A stretch of DNA of 64,000 bases from Salinibacterium sp. G-O1 (GTDB lineage Bacteria; Actinomycetota; Actinomycetes; Actinomycetales; Microbacteriaceae), in NCBI RefSeq assembly GCF_030063305.1, contig NZ_JASISV010000001.1, positions 186,001 through 250,000 of the forward strand, read 5' to 3'. Under the pieces are notes generated by a model that ran no database searches, was not told the origin of the DNA, and saw only the letters and a program-made list of their open reading frames with translations. This document shows positions 45,201 through 53,413 of this stretch, in pieces (the first letter of the stretch is position 1; every line of letters begins with the position of its first letter). A program made the position numbers and the translations under genes.

Positions 45201-45321
45201 CACGCTGCTCACGCTCGTGGTGTTGCCGGTGCTTTACTACCTCGTGGAGGGCGCGAAGGAGCGACGCGACGACAAGCGCGCGGCGCTGGCTGCGGCCGAA
45301 CCGGAGGTTGTGGGGGCGTAG
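42214..45321 (+). CDS. RND efflux permease, AcrB/SwrC type
   Basis: 1035 residues, the full HAE-type length with twelve helices and two large extracytoplasmic loops. SLRNRALIALVTIVIG start, GAAPAVVDKDVSTPIEAAIQ, ALTISIGRVVDDSIVVIEN (with the proton-relay Asp pair) and the C-terminal VTNAIVLVDLINQYRARGM match AcrB; in Gram-positives SwrC is the relative, exporting surfactants or toxins. No adaptor (MFP) gene is nearby. Start GTG 42214 is chosen because homology starts there; GTG/ATG upstream at 42163 would add 17 residues. GATAAT at 42138-42143 is a likely -10. Confidence 0.92.
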   Translation: MHLFSVFSLRNRALIALVTIVIGVFGGISLTSLKQELIPSLSLPQIFIITTYPGAAPAVVDKDVSTPIEAAIQGVAGLESSRSTSSANVSSVTASFTYGTNIATAEQKVQLAINRLSNLPDAAQTQVLTFNFSDLPVIQIAVSSDMNPDDLSAKLENSTIVDLKKLNDVSDVSLLGSTAKRVVITPNQDELFARGLSNQALRDALDANGVLLPAGQITEDDKTLTVQAGSRLSTVEQIAALPLLGGNTGGVVTMTDVATVELRDDPVTGISRVNGEPALTIAITKTPAGNTVAVSQDVRDLIPELEKSLGQNTKFTTAFDQAPFIEESINSLATEGLLGLVFAVLVILLFLLSVRSTLVTAISIPASVLITFIGMQASGYSLNIITLGALTISIGRVVDDSIVVIENIKRHIGLGEEKLPAILAAVKEVAGAITASTATTIAVFLPLALVGDITGELFRPFALTVTIALAASLFVSLTIVPVLAYWFLGNKQPSKHAGSMPVGGQPSDLAEAPNRLQRGYLPVLNFTLKRPVAVILAAVLLLGGTVALLPFMKTNFIGDSGQNTLTVSQTLPLGASLQAKDDAAMKVESALADIDGVETVQLSIGSSGSSLRSAFTGSGGATFSLTTDPDVDQVKLQADVREAVAKIADSGEITLQAAGGGFASSTIDVNITATGETELRDAADAVLAKMQGLDVVAEASSNLSNDQPFISIAVDRDKAAQSGLSEIAVGGIVTAAMNPSSVGSVVIDEKTLSIYILNDAAPTTVQQLRDFSIPTATGLVPLSDLATVEEQNGPANITAIKGQRSATVSVTPNSDDVGTASAQVSQALDSLTLPAGADATLGGVTSQQADAFSQLGLALLVAILIVYVVMVATFKSLRQPLLLLVSVPFAATGAIVLQVLSGIPLGVASLIGVLMLIGIVVTNAIVLVDLINQYRARGMKVREAILQGASRRLRPILMTAAATIFALLPLGIGFTGNGGFISQPLAIIVIGGLVSSTLLTLVVLPVLYYLVEGAKERRDDKRAALAAAEPEVVGA

Positions 45322-45328
45322 CGGGAGG

Positions 45329-45775
45329 CTACAGGGTCAACTCCATGCAGACACTCGACGCCGAATCCGCGTACTCGCCGAAACGGGGGATGTGCCGGTA
45401 GCCGCGCTTCTCGTAGAGGGCGACAGCAGCGTCGGACCGATCACCGGTTTCGAGCCGGATGACGCCTGCCGAGGCATCCCGGGCATGCTTCTCGACGACG
45501 TCGAGCAGGTCGCCCGCGACCCCGGCGCCTCGGGCGTGATCGTGCACGAACAGCCGCTTCAGCTCGGGGAATTCGCGACCCGTGACCAGCGTCGCCATGC
45601 CCAGCGCCACCCCGTCACGACGCGCCACCCACACGGTCACGCCCGGCCGGTCGAGCTCGCCGATGTCGAGCATGAAGCACTCCTCGGCGGGGTAAACACT
45701 CAGGGCGTACTGCTCGCCCGCGCGCAGCATCTCCTCCACGTCTGGCTGCCTGGCAGGCTCGATCGCGATCTGCAT
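45329..45775 (-). CDS. GNAT acetyltransferase, paralog of the 26926 gene
   Basis: 148 residues. Motif A ELKRLFVHDHARGAGVAGDL, VIRLETGDRSDAAVALYEKRGY and C-terminal IPRFGEYADSASSVCMELTL. The last part matches the GNAT at 26926-27375 in pattern. ATG 45775 has CAGACT 6 bases upstream; the larger open frame to 46045 crosses palindrome P8 and is rejected. Converges on the RND gene with 7 bases between. Confidence 0.85.
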   Translation of the reverse strand: MQIAIEPARQPDVEEMLRAGEQYALSVYPAEECFMLDIGELDRPGVTVWVARRDGVALGMATLVTGREFPELKRLFVHDHARGAGVAGDLLDVVEKHARDASAGVIRLETGDRSDAAVALYEKRGYRHIPRFGEYADSASSVCMELTL

Positions 45776-46213
45776 TCCAACAGTCTGGCGCACCGCCCCC
45801 TCCCGCCCATTCCCGCCCAAATGAAGGAGAAACCTCGAATGGATGCGGCCCAGCGGCCCACGGCGGGGGTCTGGGCCGAAATTTCCTTCACTTGGGTGGG
45901 GACGAGAGCAGCTCGCCCTAGCCGTATCGGCCCGCATGGAGTAACGTGGGTAAGTCGGCTCAAGACAGCGCGAGCGTTCGCGCATGGGTTTGTAGTCTTG
46001 CGGGCCGGTTTGCCAACTACTGCCGAGAGCAGGGGTTGGTGACAATCACACGAATGTATGTGACGGCCCCGGTCAAAGATCGCCCGGGTTCAGTAAGGCA
46101 TGGCGCGTCTATCCAACGCAGTCGGTGCTCTACCTTCATGCGCTCTGTGTTTGCTCACGCGTGACGTATTCACGCGGGTTAATACACGACAACATCAGAA
46201 CCCAGGAAGAACT
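45776..46213. other. 438-base gap: palindrome P8 and long leader of the DEAD-box gene
   Basis: After P8 (45816-45896) about 315 bases precede the helicase ATG. A TAACGT box at ~45942 would give a ~260-base leader, similar in length to cold-induced deaD/csdA leaders. AGGAAG at 46204-46209 is the ribosome site. Short frames here are not credible genes. Confidence 0.5.
45816..45896. repeat. Palindrome P8 (81 bp, AAATGAAGGA arms)
   Basis: CCCAAATGAAGGA faces TCCTTCACTTGGG (one mismatch); inside, CGGCCCAG faces CTGGGCCG. Outer arms are those of P5/P6, but the centre is unrelated, as if the ends are conserved and the middle free. Confidence 0.85.
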
Positions 46214-48442
46214 ATGCCCAATTACTCCAAGCCGCCCGCTGGCGGCAAGAAGCCCTACAAGTCCACACCATCATCCAGCGCCCGCGGCGGCGCAACCGGT
46301 GCGCCCAAGAAGCGTTGGACCGGGGATGACCGTGCCGCTCGCACGGGCGACCGCTCAACCGGTTCGGCCCGCCCTGCGCGCGACGACCGTCGCCCAGACT
46401 GGAGCCCCCGCGACTCCAAGCCTTCGTACCAGGACCGCCAGGCGCAGGAACGTGGCGCCCGCCCGTCCTACGGCGACCGCAAGCCCGCGCGTCCCTCATA
46501 CGGTGACCGTCCCGCAGTAGAGCGTCCGTCATACGGCGACCGCCCGGGCCGCACCGAGCGTCCCGCCTACAACGCGGACCGTCCGGCCCGCCCGTCATAC
46601 GGCGACCGCAACGACCGTCCGGCGCGCAGCAATGACCGCCCGGCGTACAACGACCGCGCTCCGCGCACCGAGCGCCCGGCATACGGCAACGACCGTCCCG
46701 CCCGCAGCAACGACCGCCCGAGCTACAACTCGGATCGTCCGGCTCGCCCGTCATACGGCGACCGCAACGACCGTCCGGCGCGCAGCAATGACCGCCCGGC
46801 GTACAACGACCGCGCTCCGCGCACCGAGCGCCCGGCGTACGGTAACGACCGTCCGAGCTACGGCAGCGACCGTCCGGCACGCACCGAGCGCCCCGCGTAC
46901 AACTCGGATCGCGCACCCCGCACGGAGCGCCCGTCGTACGGCAACGACCGCCCGGCTCGCAGCGACCGCCCGGCGTACAACTCGGACCGTCCGGCCCGCA
47001 GCAACGACCGTCCGGCATACAACGCCGACCGTCCCGCCCGCACCGAGCGTCCCGCGTACAACGACCGCGCCCCGCGCACCGAGCGCCCGTCGTACAACAG
47101 CGCTCGCACCGAGCGCCCGAGCTACGACCGCGCAGACCGCGCTCCCCGTCGTGACTTCGACGACCGCGCCCCCAAGCGCGAGAGCGACTACTACACGGCT
47201 CGCACCACGACCGGACCGGTCGAGGATGTCGTGCTTGAGCGCCTCGAAGCCGCCGTCATCACTGCGACTGACGTCGAGGGTGTGACCTTCGCCGACCTCG
47301 GTCTGGGAAGCAACATCGTTCGCCAGCTGGCCAGCATGGGTGCCGAGGCCCCCTTCGCCATCCAGGCAGCGACAATCCCGGATGTGCTCTCGGGCCGCGA
47401 CGTTCTCGGACGCGGCAAGACCGGCTCAGGTAAGACGATCGCCTTCGGCGCGCCCCTCGTGGAGCGCCTCATGGAGAACAACGGTGGCAAGGACCGCCAG
47501 ATGGGACGCAAACCTCGCGCCCTCATCCTGGCCCCGACCCGCGAGCTTGCCATGCAGATCGACCGCACCGTGCAGCCGATCGCACGCTCCGTCGGCCTGT
47601 TCACCACCACGATCGTCGGTGGTGTGCCCCAGTTCAAGCAGGTTTCCGCTCTGCAGCGTGGCGTCGACATCATCATCGCGACCCCGGGCCGCGTCGAGGA
47701 CCTCATCGAGCAGGGTCGTCTCGACCTCAGCAACGTCATCGTGACGGTGCTCGACGAGGCAGACCACATGTGCGACCTCGGGTTCCTCGAGCCGGTCCAG
47801 CGCATTCTGAAGGAGACGAGCAACGGCGGCCAGAAGCTGCTGTTCTCGGCCACCCTCGACAAGGGTGTCGCCACCCTCGTCAAGCAGTTCCTCGTTGACC
47901 CTGCAGTGCACGAGGTCGCCGGTGAAGACCAGGCGTCATCCACCATCGATCACAAGGTGCTCCTCATCGAGCAGCGCGACAAGCGCGAGATCATCCAGGA
48001 GCTCGCACGGGGCGAGGGCAAGACCCTCATCTTCACGCGCACCCGTGCGTTCGCCGAAGAGATGAGCGACTACCTGGAGGACGCCGGTATTCCGGCCACC
48101 AGCCTCCACGGTGACCTCAACCAGTCGCGCCGCACGCGCAACCTGCAGCTGCTCACCAGCGGCCGGGTCAACGTGCTCGTCGCGACGGACGTCGCCGCCC
48201 GTGGCATCCACGTGGATGACATCTCGCTGGTCATCCAGGCTGACGCGCCCGAGGAGTACAAGACCTACCTGCACCGTTCGGGCCGCACCGGCCGCGCCGG
48301 CAAGGTCGGAACCGTCGTCACGCTGATCAACCGCAACCGCCGTCGCAAGATGGACGAGCTGCTCGGCCGCGCCGAGATCGAGGCCACCTCGGTCTTCGCG
48401 GCTCCGGGCGACGCGATGCTCTCCGAGCTCGCAGCGCTGTAG
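46214..48442 (+). CDS. DEAD-box RNA helicase with long repetitive Arg/Tyr/Asp-rich N terminus
   Basis: 742 residues. Residues ~1-345 are disordered repeats of RP(A/S)Y-(G/N)-DR type (NDRPAYNDRAPRTERPAYG and variants). The helicase core follows: Q motif FADLGLGSNIVRQLASMG, motif I GRGKTGSGKT, Ia PTRELAMQ, II VLDEADHM, III FSATLD, VI HRSGRTGRAGK. DEAD helicases unwind rRNA and mRNA duplexes, often in the cold. A Tyr/Arg-rich tail of this kind can drive phase separation in other proteins (known in general, inferred here). Start ATG 46214 with AGGAAG. Confidence 0.93.
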   Translation: MPNYSKPPAGGKKPYKSTPSSSARGGATGAPKKRWTGDDRAARTGDRSTGSARPARDDRRPDWSPRDSKPSYQDRQAQERGARPSYGDRKPARPSYGDRPAVERPSYGDRPGRTERPAYNADRPARPSYGDRNDRPARSNDRPAYNDRAPRTERPAYGNDRPARSNDRPSYNSDRPARPSYGDRNDRPARSNDRPAYNDRAPRTERPAYGNDRPSYGSDRPARTERPAYNSDRAPRTERPSYGNDRPARSDRPAYNSDRPARSNDRPAYNADRPARTERPAYNDRAPRTERPSYNSARTERPSYDRADRAPRRDFDDRAPKRESDYYTARTTTGPVEDVVLERLEAAVITATDVEGVTFADLGLGSNIVRQLASMGAEAPFAIQAATIPDVLSGRDVLGRGKTGSGKTIAFGAPLVERLMENNGGKDRQMGRKPRALILAPTRELAMQIDRTVQPIARSVGLFTTTIVGGVPQFKQVSALQRGVDIIIATPGRVEDLIEQGRLDLSNVIVTVLDEADHMCDLGFLEPVQRILKETSNGGQKLLFSATLDKGVATLVKQFLVDPAVHEVAGEDQASSTIDHKVLLIEQRDKREIIQELARGEGKTLIFTRTRAFAEEMSDYLEDAGIPATSLHGDLNQSRRTRNLQLLTSGRVNVLVATDVAARGIHVDDISLVIQADAPEEYKTYLHRSGRTGRAGKVGTVVTLINRNRRRKMDELLGRAEIEATSVFAAPGDAMLSELAAL
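46595..46846 (+). repeat. 156-base direct repeat inside the helicase N terminus
   Basis: The sequence from 46595 recurs from 46751 almost base for base for ~95 bases (offset 156 bases, 52 codons). Near-identity at synonymous positions points to recent duplication and possible length variation between strains. Reading frame is kept. Confidence 0.8.
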
Positions 48443-48493
48443 TTCCAGCACCAACGTACTCACACCCGCACGACTGCACAGCATGCAGTAGAT

Positions 48494-48527
48494 CGATGGC
48501 ACTCACCCGAGAGGGTGGGTGCCATCG
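48494..48527 (+). terminator. Terminator of the DEAD-box helicase gene
   Basis: CGATGGCACTCACCC, loop GAGA, GGGTGGGTGCCATCG: 14 of 15 pairs. It lies 50 bases after the stop and is followed by TCAGTT. Confidence 0.75.
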
Positions 48528-48588
48528 TCAGTTAAGCGCTACACCGGGCGCGGCCGCCGCGGCCGCCCCTTCGGCCTCTCCGGCCGCG

Positions 48589-48647
48589 TCGAGAGTGCGG
48601 AGAGTGTCGTTATGGCTCCCCGATAGCGGCAACATTCGCACTCTCGA
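48589..48647. repeat. Palindrome P9 (59 bp), core shared with P1/P2
   Basis: Outer arms TCGAGAGTGCG/CGCACTCTCGA (perfect, 11 bases). Inner part TGTCGTTATGG, 6 bases, GATAGCGGCA fits the same core as P1 (TGCCGCTACGC, 7 bases, GATAGCGACA) although the outer arms are unrelated. Confidence 0.85.
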
Positions 48648-48764
48648 TCGCAGTTTGGGCGTCGTCGGGAATACTGGGCGCCGGTCATTCGCTGTAACCG
48701 GAGGACTCACCCAGGGCCAAGTGCCTAGTCTGGTGACCACCGGTTTCTTACGAAAGGCGCCCTC

Positions 48765-49697
48765 ATGGCTCGCATCCACAACGACATCACCGAGGTTTTC
48801 GGCAACACGCCACTCGTGCGCCTGAACAAGGTGGCCGAAGGCCTCGGGGCGACGGTGCTCGCGAAGCTCGAGTTCTACAACCCCTCGGCTAGCGTCAAAG
48901 ACCGCCTGGGAGTAGCAATTGTGGATGCCGCCGAGAAGTCGGGCGAGCTGAAGCCCGGCGGCACCCTCGTCGAGGGCACCAGCGGCAACACCGGCATCGC
49001 GCTCGCGATGGTCGGCGCCGCACGCGGGTACAAGGTCATCCTGACCATGCCGGAGAGCATGAGCCAGGAGCGCAAGACTCTGCTCAAGGCCTATGGCGCC
49101 GAACTCATCCTCACCCCAGCGGGCGAGGGCATGAAGGGTGCGGTCGCGAAGGCCGCCGAGATCGTCGCGAACACCCCGGGTGCCGTGCTCACGAAACAGT
49201 TCGAGAACGCCGCGAATCCGGCCATCCACTTCGCTACGACCGGCCCCGAAATCTGGAACGACACCGATGGTGCCGTCGACATCTTCGTGTCTGGCATCGG
49301 TACGGGAGGAACCCTGTCCGGCACCGGTAACTACCTCAAGCAGCAGAAGCCCGGCGTTGTTGTCGTGGGCGTCGAGCCCGAGGAGTCCCCGATTCTCAAC
49401 GGTGGCGCCCCCGGCCCGCACAAGATCGCCGGCATCGGCGCCAACTTCGTTCCCGAGATTCTTGACCGCGACGTCTACGACGAGATCATCGACGTCAACA
49501 TTGCGCAGTCCGTCTCGATGGCTCGTCGCCTCGCCACCGAGGAGGGAATCCTCGCGGGCATCTCGTCCGGTGCGACCGTCGAGGCGGCGGTGCAGCTTGC
49601 GGGTCGTCCCGAGAACGCCGGCAAGACGATCGTCGTCATCATCGCCAGCTACGGCGAGCGTTACCTGTCGACCGTCCTGTACGAAGACCTCGCCTGA
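48765..49697 (+). CDS. cysK: Cysteine synthase (O-acetylserine sulfhydrylase)
   Basis: 310 residues, PLP enzyme. [10 protein letters not shown] start, SASVKDRLG with the PLP Lys, [20 protein letters not shown] (substrate Asn/Thr loop) and [12 protein letters not shown] (phosphate loop) are all present. It makes Cys from O-acetylserine and sulfide. The stop overlaps the cysE ATG by 1 base, so the pair is co-translated and probably forms the CysK-CysE complex. Confidence 0.97.
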   Translation: MARIHNDITEVFGNTPLVRLNKVAEGLGATVLAKLEFYNPSASVKDRLGVAIVDAAEKSGELKPGGTLVEGTSGNTGIALAMVGAARGYKVILTMPESMSQERKTLLKAYGAELILTPAGEGMKGAVAKAAEIVANTPGAVLTKQFENAANPAIHFATTGPEIWNDTDGAVDIFVSGIGTGGTLSGTGNYLKQQKPGVVVVGVEPEESPILNGGAPGPHKIAGIGANFVPEILDRDVYDEIIDVNIAQSVSMARRLATEEGILAGISSGATVEAAVQLAGRPENAGKTIVVIIASYGERYLSTVLYEDLA

Positions 49698-50263
49698 TGG
49701 CGCCGTTCTCCCGCGCCCGGGAGGACATCGCCAATGCTCGACGTCGTGACCCCGCTGCGCGATCCAACTTCGAGATCTGGCTGACCTACTCGGGCCTCCA
49801 CGCCGTGTGGGGCTACCGGGTCGCCCACTGGCTGTGGACTCACCGGCTCCACACCGCCGGCCGCGCTGTCTCGCAGTTCACGAGATTCCTGACCGGCATC
49901 GAGATCCACCCCGGCGCCGTCATCGGTCGGCGGTTTTTCATCGACCACGGAATGGGCGTCGTGATCGGTGAGACAGCGGTCATCGGCGACGACGTGCTGA
50001 TGTACCACGGGGTGACGCTTGGCGGCACGAGCGTGAAGCATGAGAAGCGGCATCCCACCCTGGGCAACGACATCGTGGTCGGGGCCGGGTCGACGGTGCT
50101 CGGCAACGTGACCGTCGGTTCGCATTCGATGATCGGGGCGAACGCGGTCGTGGTGTCGGATGCGCCCGAAGGGTCGCTGCTCGTGGGTGCACCCGCGGTG
50201 CCACGCCCTCGGGCCTCCGCCGCAACCGATTCGTATGCGGACTCGGCGATCTACTACATCTGA
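49697..50263 (+). CDS. cysE: Serine O-acetyltransferase
   Basis: 188 residues, the short EpsC-type form. Left-handed beta-helix hexapeptides: [40 protein letters not shown] and [19 protein letters not shown]. Catalytic His in DHGM and YHGV. The C terminus ends IYYI, agreeing with the Ile-terminated tail that docks in CysK. It abuts the convergent TetR gene by 0 bases. Confidence 0.96.
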   Translation: MAPFSRAREDIANARRRDPAARSNFEIWLTYSGLHAVWGYRVAHWLWTHRLHTAGRAVSQFTRFLTGIEIHPGAVIGRRFFIDHGMGVVIGETAVIGDDVLMYHGVTLGGTSVKHEKRHPTLGNDIVVGAGSTVLGNVTVGSHSMIGANAVVVSDAPEGSLLVGAPAVPRPRASAATDSYADSAIYYI

Positions 50264-50872
50264 TCAGAACTCTGTCTTGCTCACTGCGTCCACAACGACA
50301 TCGACAGCCAGAGAAAACCCGTCGTTCGCCCTCTGAAGGTTGTCTGCGGATGCGATCGCGTGAAGTTCCGGCAAATCGAAACCTTCGGAGCGCCACAGCG
50401 GGATGGGTGAGCCCGCGTCAACCGCGGAACCCAGGATAACCGCGTCGATCATCGCGGAGTATGCGGCGCGGCGGGCTGCGGGAACCCCTGCATCCTTCAA
50501 AATGACGAACAGCGCCTCATAGATCTCCAGTGTTCGCAGATCTTCCACGGGAGCTGCGACGAGGATGGGGGCTATCGCGGGCACCCGTGCGAGCGCTGAT
50601 CGGATCTCGAACATCCATTCACGAAGGCGGTCAAGTGCTGGCGTGGATGGATCGACTAACGGAGTCAAGTCAACTTCGGCATACAGCTCTTCACGAATTC
50701 GATGCACGATGGCGATCCGGCCACCCGGCAGATGGTGGTAAAGAGATGACGCGTTTACTCCAAGCGCAGCCGCCACACCGGGAATGGTGAAGTTGCCTTT
50801 CTCGTCGACGAGAGCGAGCGCAGCCAATGCGATCGTTTTCGACGACAGGATGTTCTTCGACGGCCTACCCAT
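50264..50872 (-). CDS. TetR-family regulator
   Basis: 202 residues. N-terminal HTH (IALAALALVDEKGNFTIPGV, AAALGVNASSLYHHLPG) and a helical ligand domain like TetR_C. It lies 4 bases after the alcohol dehydrogenase stop as the last gene of the 53649-50264 operon and likely controls the divergent promoter at ~53650-53750. Ligand unknown, probably the compound handled by the cluster. Confidence 0.88.
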   Translation of the reverse strand: MGRPSKNILSSKTIALAALALVDEKGNFTIPGVAAALGVNASSLYHHLPGGRIAIVHRIREELYAEVDLTPLVDPSTPALDRLREWMFEIRSALARVPAIAPILVAAPVEDLRTLEIYEALFVILKDAGVPAARRAAYSAMIDAVILGSAVDAGSPIPLWRSEGFDLPELHAIASADNLQRANDGFSLAVDVVVDAVSKTEF

Positions 50873-50876
50873 GTGT

Positions 50877-51974
50877 TCAAAAGATCAGGACGCTGCGGCC
50901 CTTGGCACCGGCACGCATCAGGTCGAACGCGTCGTTCACCTCGTCGAGTGAAAACCGGTTGGTAATCAGGCGATCGATGGGCAACCGCCCGTTGAGGTAG
51001 AGGCGCGCGAGCATGGGGAAGTCGCGCGCCGGCACCGTCGCGCCGTAGTTCGACCCGAGCAAGGACTTGCCCTCTTCGGCGAGCGCCAGAACGTCGATCG
51101 GCACTGGCTGCCCTTCCGGGGGCAACCCTACGACCACGGCGGTACCGCCGCGTTGCAACGTGGCTGGCATGAGCGCGATGGTCTCGGGGCGCCCGATCGC
51201 TTCGAATGCGAAGTCCGCCCCATCCTGCACAATTTCGCGCACCCGCTCGGGCAGATCGGCTCCGGATCGAACGGTGTGTGTGGCGCCGAACGATCGGGCC
51301 AACTCGAGGGCATCGTCGTTGACATCGACGGCAATGATGGGGCTTGCCCCGGCCAAGGCGAGCCCCATGATGATGCTGAGCCCAACGCCACCGGCTCCGA
51401 TCACGACGGCGGAGCGCCCCGGCTGCACTCGTGCATCGTTGACCACCGCGCCCACACCCGTGGCAATGGAGCAGCCAATGAGCGCGGCAACGTCGAAGGG
51501 GACCTCATCTGGCACCCGGATGGCGGCTTGTTCCGCTACGACGACGTACTCGCTCATCGACCCGACCGCGAGGTAGGGATAAGCGGGGGCGCCGTCGAGC
51601 TCAAGCGGCGAGGTGCCGTCGGGCAGCAGGCAGGCTTCTGAGTTTGAGCCCGTGCACACCCAGGTTCGGCCTTGGCGACAACTCGTGCAGCTGCCGCACG
51701 GGTAGAACCAGGTCATGATGACGTGGTCGCCGGCTTCCAGCGACGTGACGCCCTCACCCACAGCGTCGACAACCCCAGCGCCCTCGTGGCCCATGATTGT
51801 GGGGCTTGGCATTTGCCACTCGCCGTCGATCACGTGCCGGTCAGAACCGCAGACGCCGGATGCTCCGATCCGCACCCGCACCTCACCGGGACCGGGCTCA
51901 CGCAGCGTCACATCGCGGATCTGAAGTTGATTCGTTCCGATGTAAACGGCCGCGCGGGTAGTGGTTGTCGTCAC
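50877..51974 (-). CDS. Zinc-dependent alcohol dehydrogenase (MDR)
   Basis: 365 residues. Catalytic Zn site C in GVCGSDRHV, GHEGAGVV and later Cys; structural Zn Cys cluster PCGSCTSCRQGRTWVC; NAD site VIGAGGVGLSIIMGLALAG. This matches class III-like/NDMA-type alcohol dehydrogenases oxidising alcohols or formaldehyde adducts. GTG overlaps the NCS1 stop by 4 bases. Likely oxidises an intermediate from the imported compound. Confidence 0.92.
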   Translation of the reverse strand: MTTTTTRAAVYIGTNQLQIRDVTLREPGPGEVRVRIGASGVCGSDRHVIDGEWQMPSPTIMGHEGAGVVDAVGEGVTSLEAGDHVIMTWFYPCGSCTSCRQGRTWVCTGSNSEACLLPDGTSPLELDGAPAYPYLAVGSMSEYVVVAEQAAIRVPDEVPFDVAALIGCSIATGVGAVVNDARVQPGRSAVVIGAGGVGLSIIMGLALAGASPIIAVDVNDDALELARSFGATHTVRSGADLPERVREIVQDGADFAFEAIGRPETIALMPATLQRGGTAVVVGLPPEGQPVPIDVLALAEEGKSLLGSNYGATVPARDFPMLARLYLNGRLPIDRLITNRFSLDEVNDAFDLMRAGAKGRSVLIF

Positions 51975-53413
51975 TGTCGAGCCTCACTGAGGCGCTTGCC
52001 GTACAGCAGTTTCGATGCCACGAGATACACGACCCCGGCGACCACCGCTGCTGGCAGCGATGCCGAGATCACCAGGAAAAGCGGCTGAGTCTCCAGCGTC
52101 ATCGGGTTGTAGATCCACAGGTAGAACGTGGCTCCCGCGGCGAGTGCCACCAGACCAGCCCAGTTGATCCCCAACGGGTAGGAGTACAGCGTGCCGCGTT
52201 GGCCGAGGTGAAGCTCGCGCAGGTCGAACCGTTGCTTGCGCAAGAAGAAGTAGTCAACCAGCGCGATGCCGCAGACCGCGGTGAGGAAGGCACCAGAGAG
52301 CGCGACGAAGATCATGAACTGCTCGTACATGAACTGCGGGAAGAACGTCATGATTGCGGGCAGTACGAAGAAGGCCGCCGTGAGCACCTTCCAGGGCACT
52401 TTAGTAAGCAATCGTCCCGATGACTGTCTTATGGCCAGAATCGTGGAATAGACGATGGATGACATCGAGGTGATGTTCGCGAACGCAATAAAGATGAGCA
52501 CGATCACGCCGAGGATTGATCCTCCGAACGGCACCATCCAGACTGTGGGGTCAGAATCACCGAGCGTGAGGGCTGCGGCCAATCCGACCATTTGGGCAAC
52601 CATGGTGGCGATCAAGAGCCCGCCGAAGGCGGGCCACAGCGCAGCTTTGCGGGATCGGGTCAGTCGGGAGAGCGAGCCCATCACGGGGTACCACGACACA
52701 CCGACTCCGACGTTGAACTCCACCGCGATCACGAAGTTGAGTGCGCTGTCATCGAAGGGCGCGATCGGTGACGCGCTCAGCAGGGCATCCCATGACGTGT
52801 TGGCGATCAGGAAAATCATCATGCCGACCGTGACGACCGCAAGCCCTGGGGCGATGACGGAGTTGAGGCGGCCGATGGTCACGGGCCCCCGTGAGAGCAC
52901 CCACCAAGCCAGCAGGATTGCGAGCAACCCTCCGATGGTCACCACCGGGCCGTATTGGCCGAGGTCAGCGCCGACCATGGTCGAGGCAACCTGACTCGTC
53001 GCCCGACCGGCCATCACTGCCAGCAGCGACGACCATCCCATCTCAGTGATCAGGATGACGGTGAACACCAGCACACCGACCCCGACGACACCGAAGGCGC
53101 CCCGCAGCAACGTGTACTGCTCTGATCCCCAGCGTTGAGAGGCCACCACTGACGCCAACACCATGAAGCACAGGCCAATCGCATTGCCAATGAGCATGGC
53201 CGCTACACCGGCTTGGAAGCCGACCAACAGAGCCGTGGAACCGCCGACGAGGAAGGCCCAGGTAGCGATGGCCAGAGCGGTGTTCACCCAGGTGAAGTCG
53301 CGCGCGCTCCACGTGCGTTCACCCTTAAGCAGCGGGAAGGTGCCGAACAGGTACTCCTTCGACAGTTTCGGGTCGCTGGTGACGTCCACCACGCCGCGGC
53401 CATCGGCGCTCAC
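51971..53413 (-). CDS. NCS1 family permease (purine/cytosine/allantoin type)
   Basis: 480 residues, twelve helices. Start KGERTWSARDFTWVNTALAIATWAFL-type (RTW..D near helix 1) and GVGVSWYPVMGSLSRLTRSR, VDYFFLRKQRFDL near helix 10-11 are NCS1 marks. The family imports nucleobases, hydantoins, allantoin or related N-compounds with Na+ or H+. GTG overlaps the small-protein stop by 4 bases. Confidence 0.92.
   Translation of the reverse strand: MSADGRGVVDVTSDPKLSKEYLFGTFPLLKGERTWSARDFTWVNTALAIATWAFLVGGSTALLVGFQAGVAAMLIGNAIGLCFMVLASVVASQRWGSEQYTLLRGAFGVVGVGVLVFTVILITEMGWSSLLAVMAGRATSQVASTMVGADLGQYGPVVTIGGLLAILLAWWVLSRGPVTIGRLNSVIAPGLAVVTVGMMIFLIANTSWDALLSASPIAPFDDSALNFVIAVEFNVGVGVSWYPVMGSLSRLTRSRKAALWPAFGGLLIATMVAQMVGLAAALTLGDSDPTVWMVPFGGSILGVIVLIFIAFANITSMSSIVYSTILAIRQSSGRLLTKVPWKVLTAAFFVLPAIMTFFPQFMYEQFMIFVALSGAFLTAVCGIALVDYFFLRKQRFDLRELHLGQRGTLYSYPLGINWAGLVALAAGATFYLWIYNPMTLETQPLFLVISASLPAAVVAGVVYLVASKLLYGKRLSEARQ

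Larger units (their letters stand above)
48443..48764. other. 322-base gap: terminator, palindrome P9, cysK promoter
   Basis: Holds the helicase terminator (48494), a GC-rich GGCCGC stretch (48550-48587), palindrome P9 and the cysK leader with TAGTCT at ~48726 and GAAAGG before the ATG. No gene is seen. Confidence 0.7.

Noticed and set aside
46500-47110. Regular repeats that might be a CRISPR array
   Set aside because: The repeats are in frame, vary in length and have no unique spacers; they encode the helicase N terminus. No cas genes nearby.
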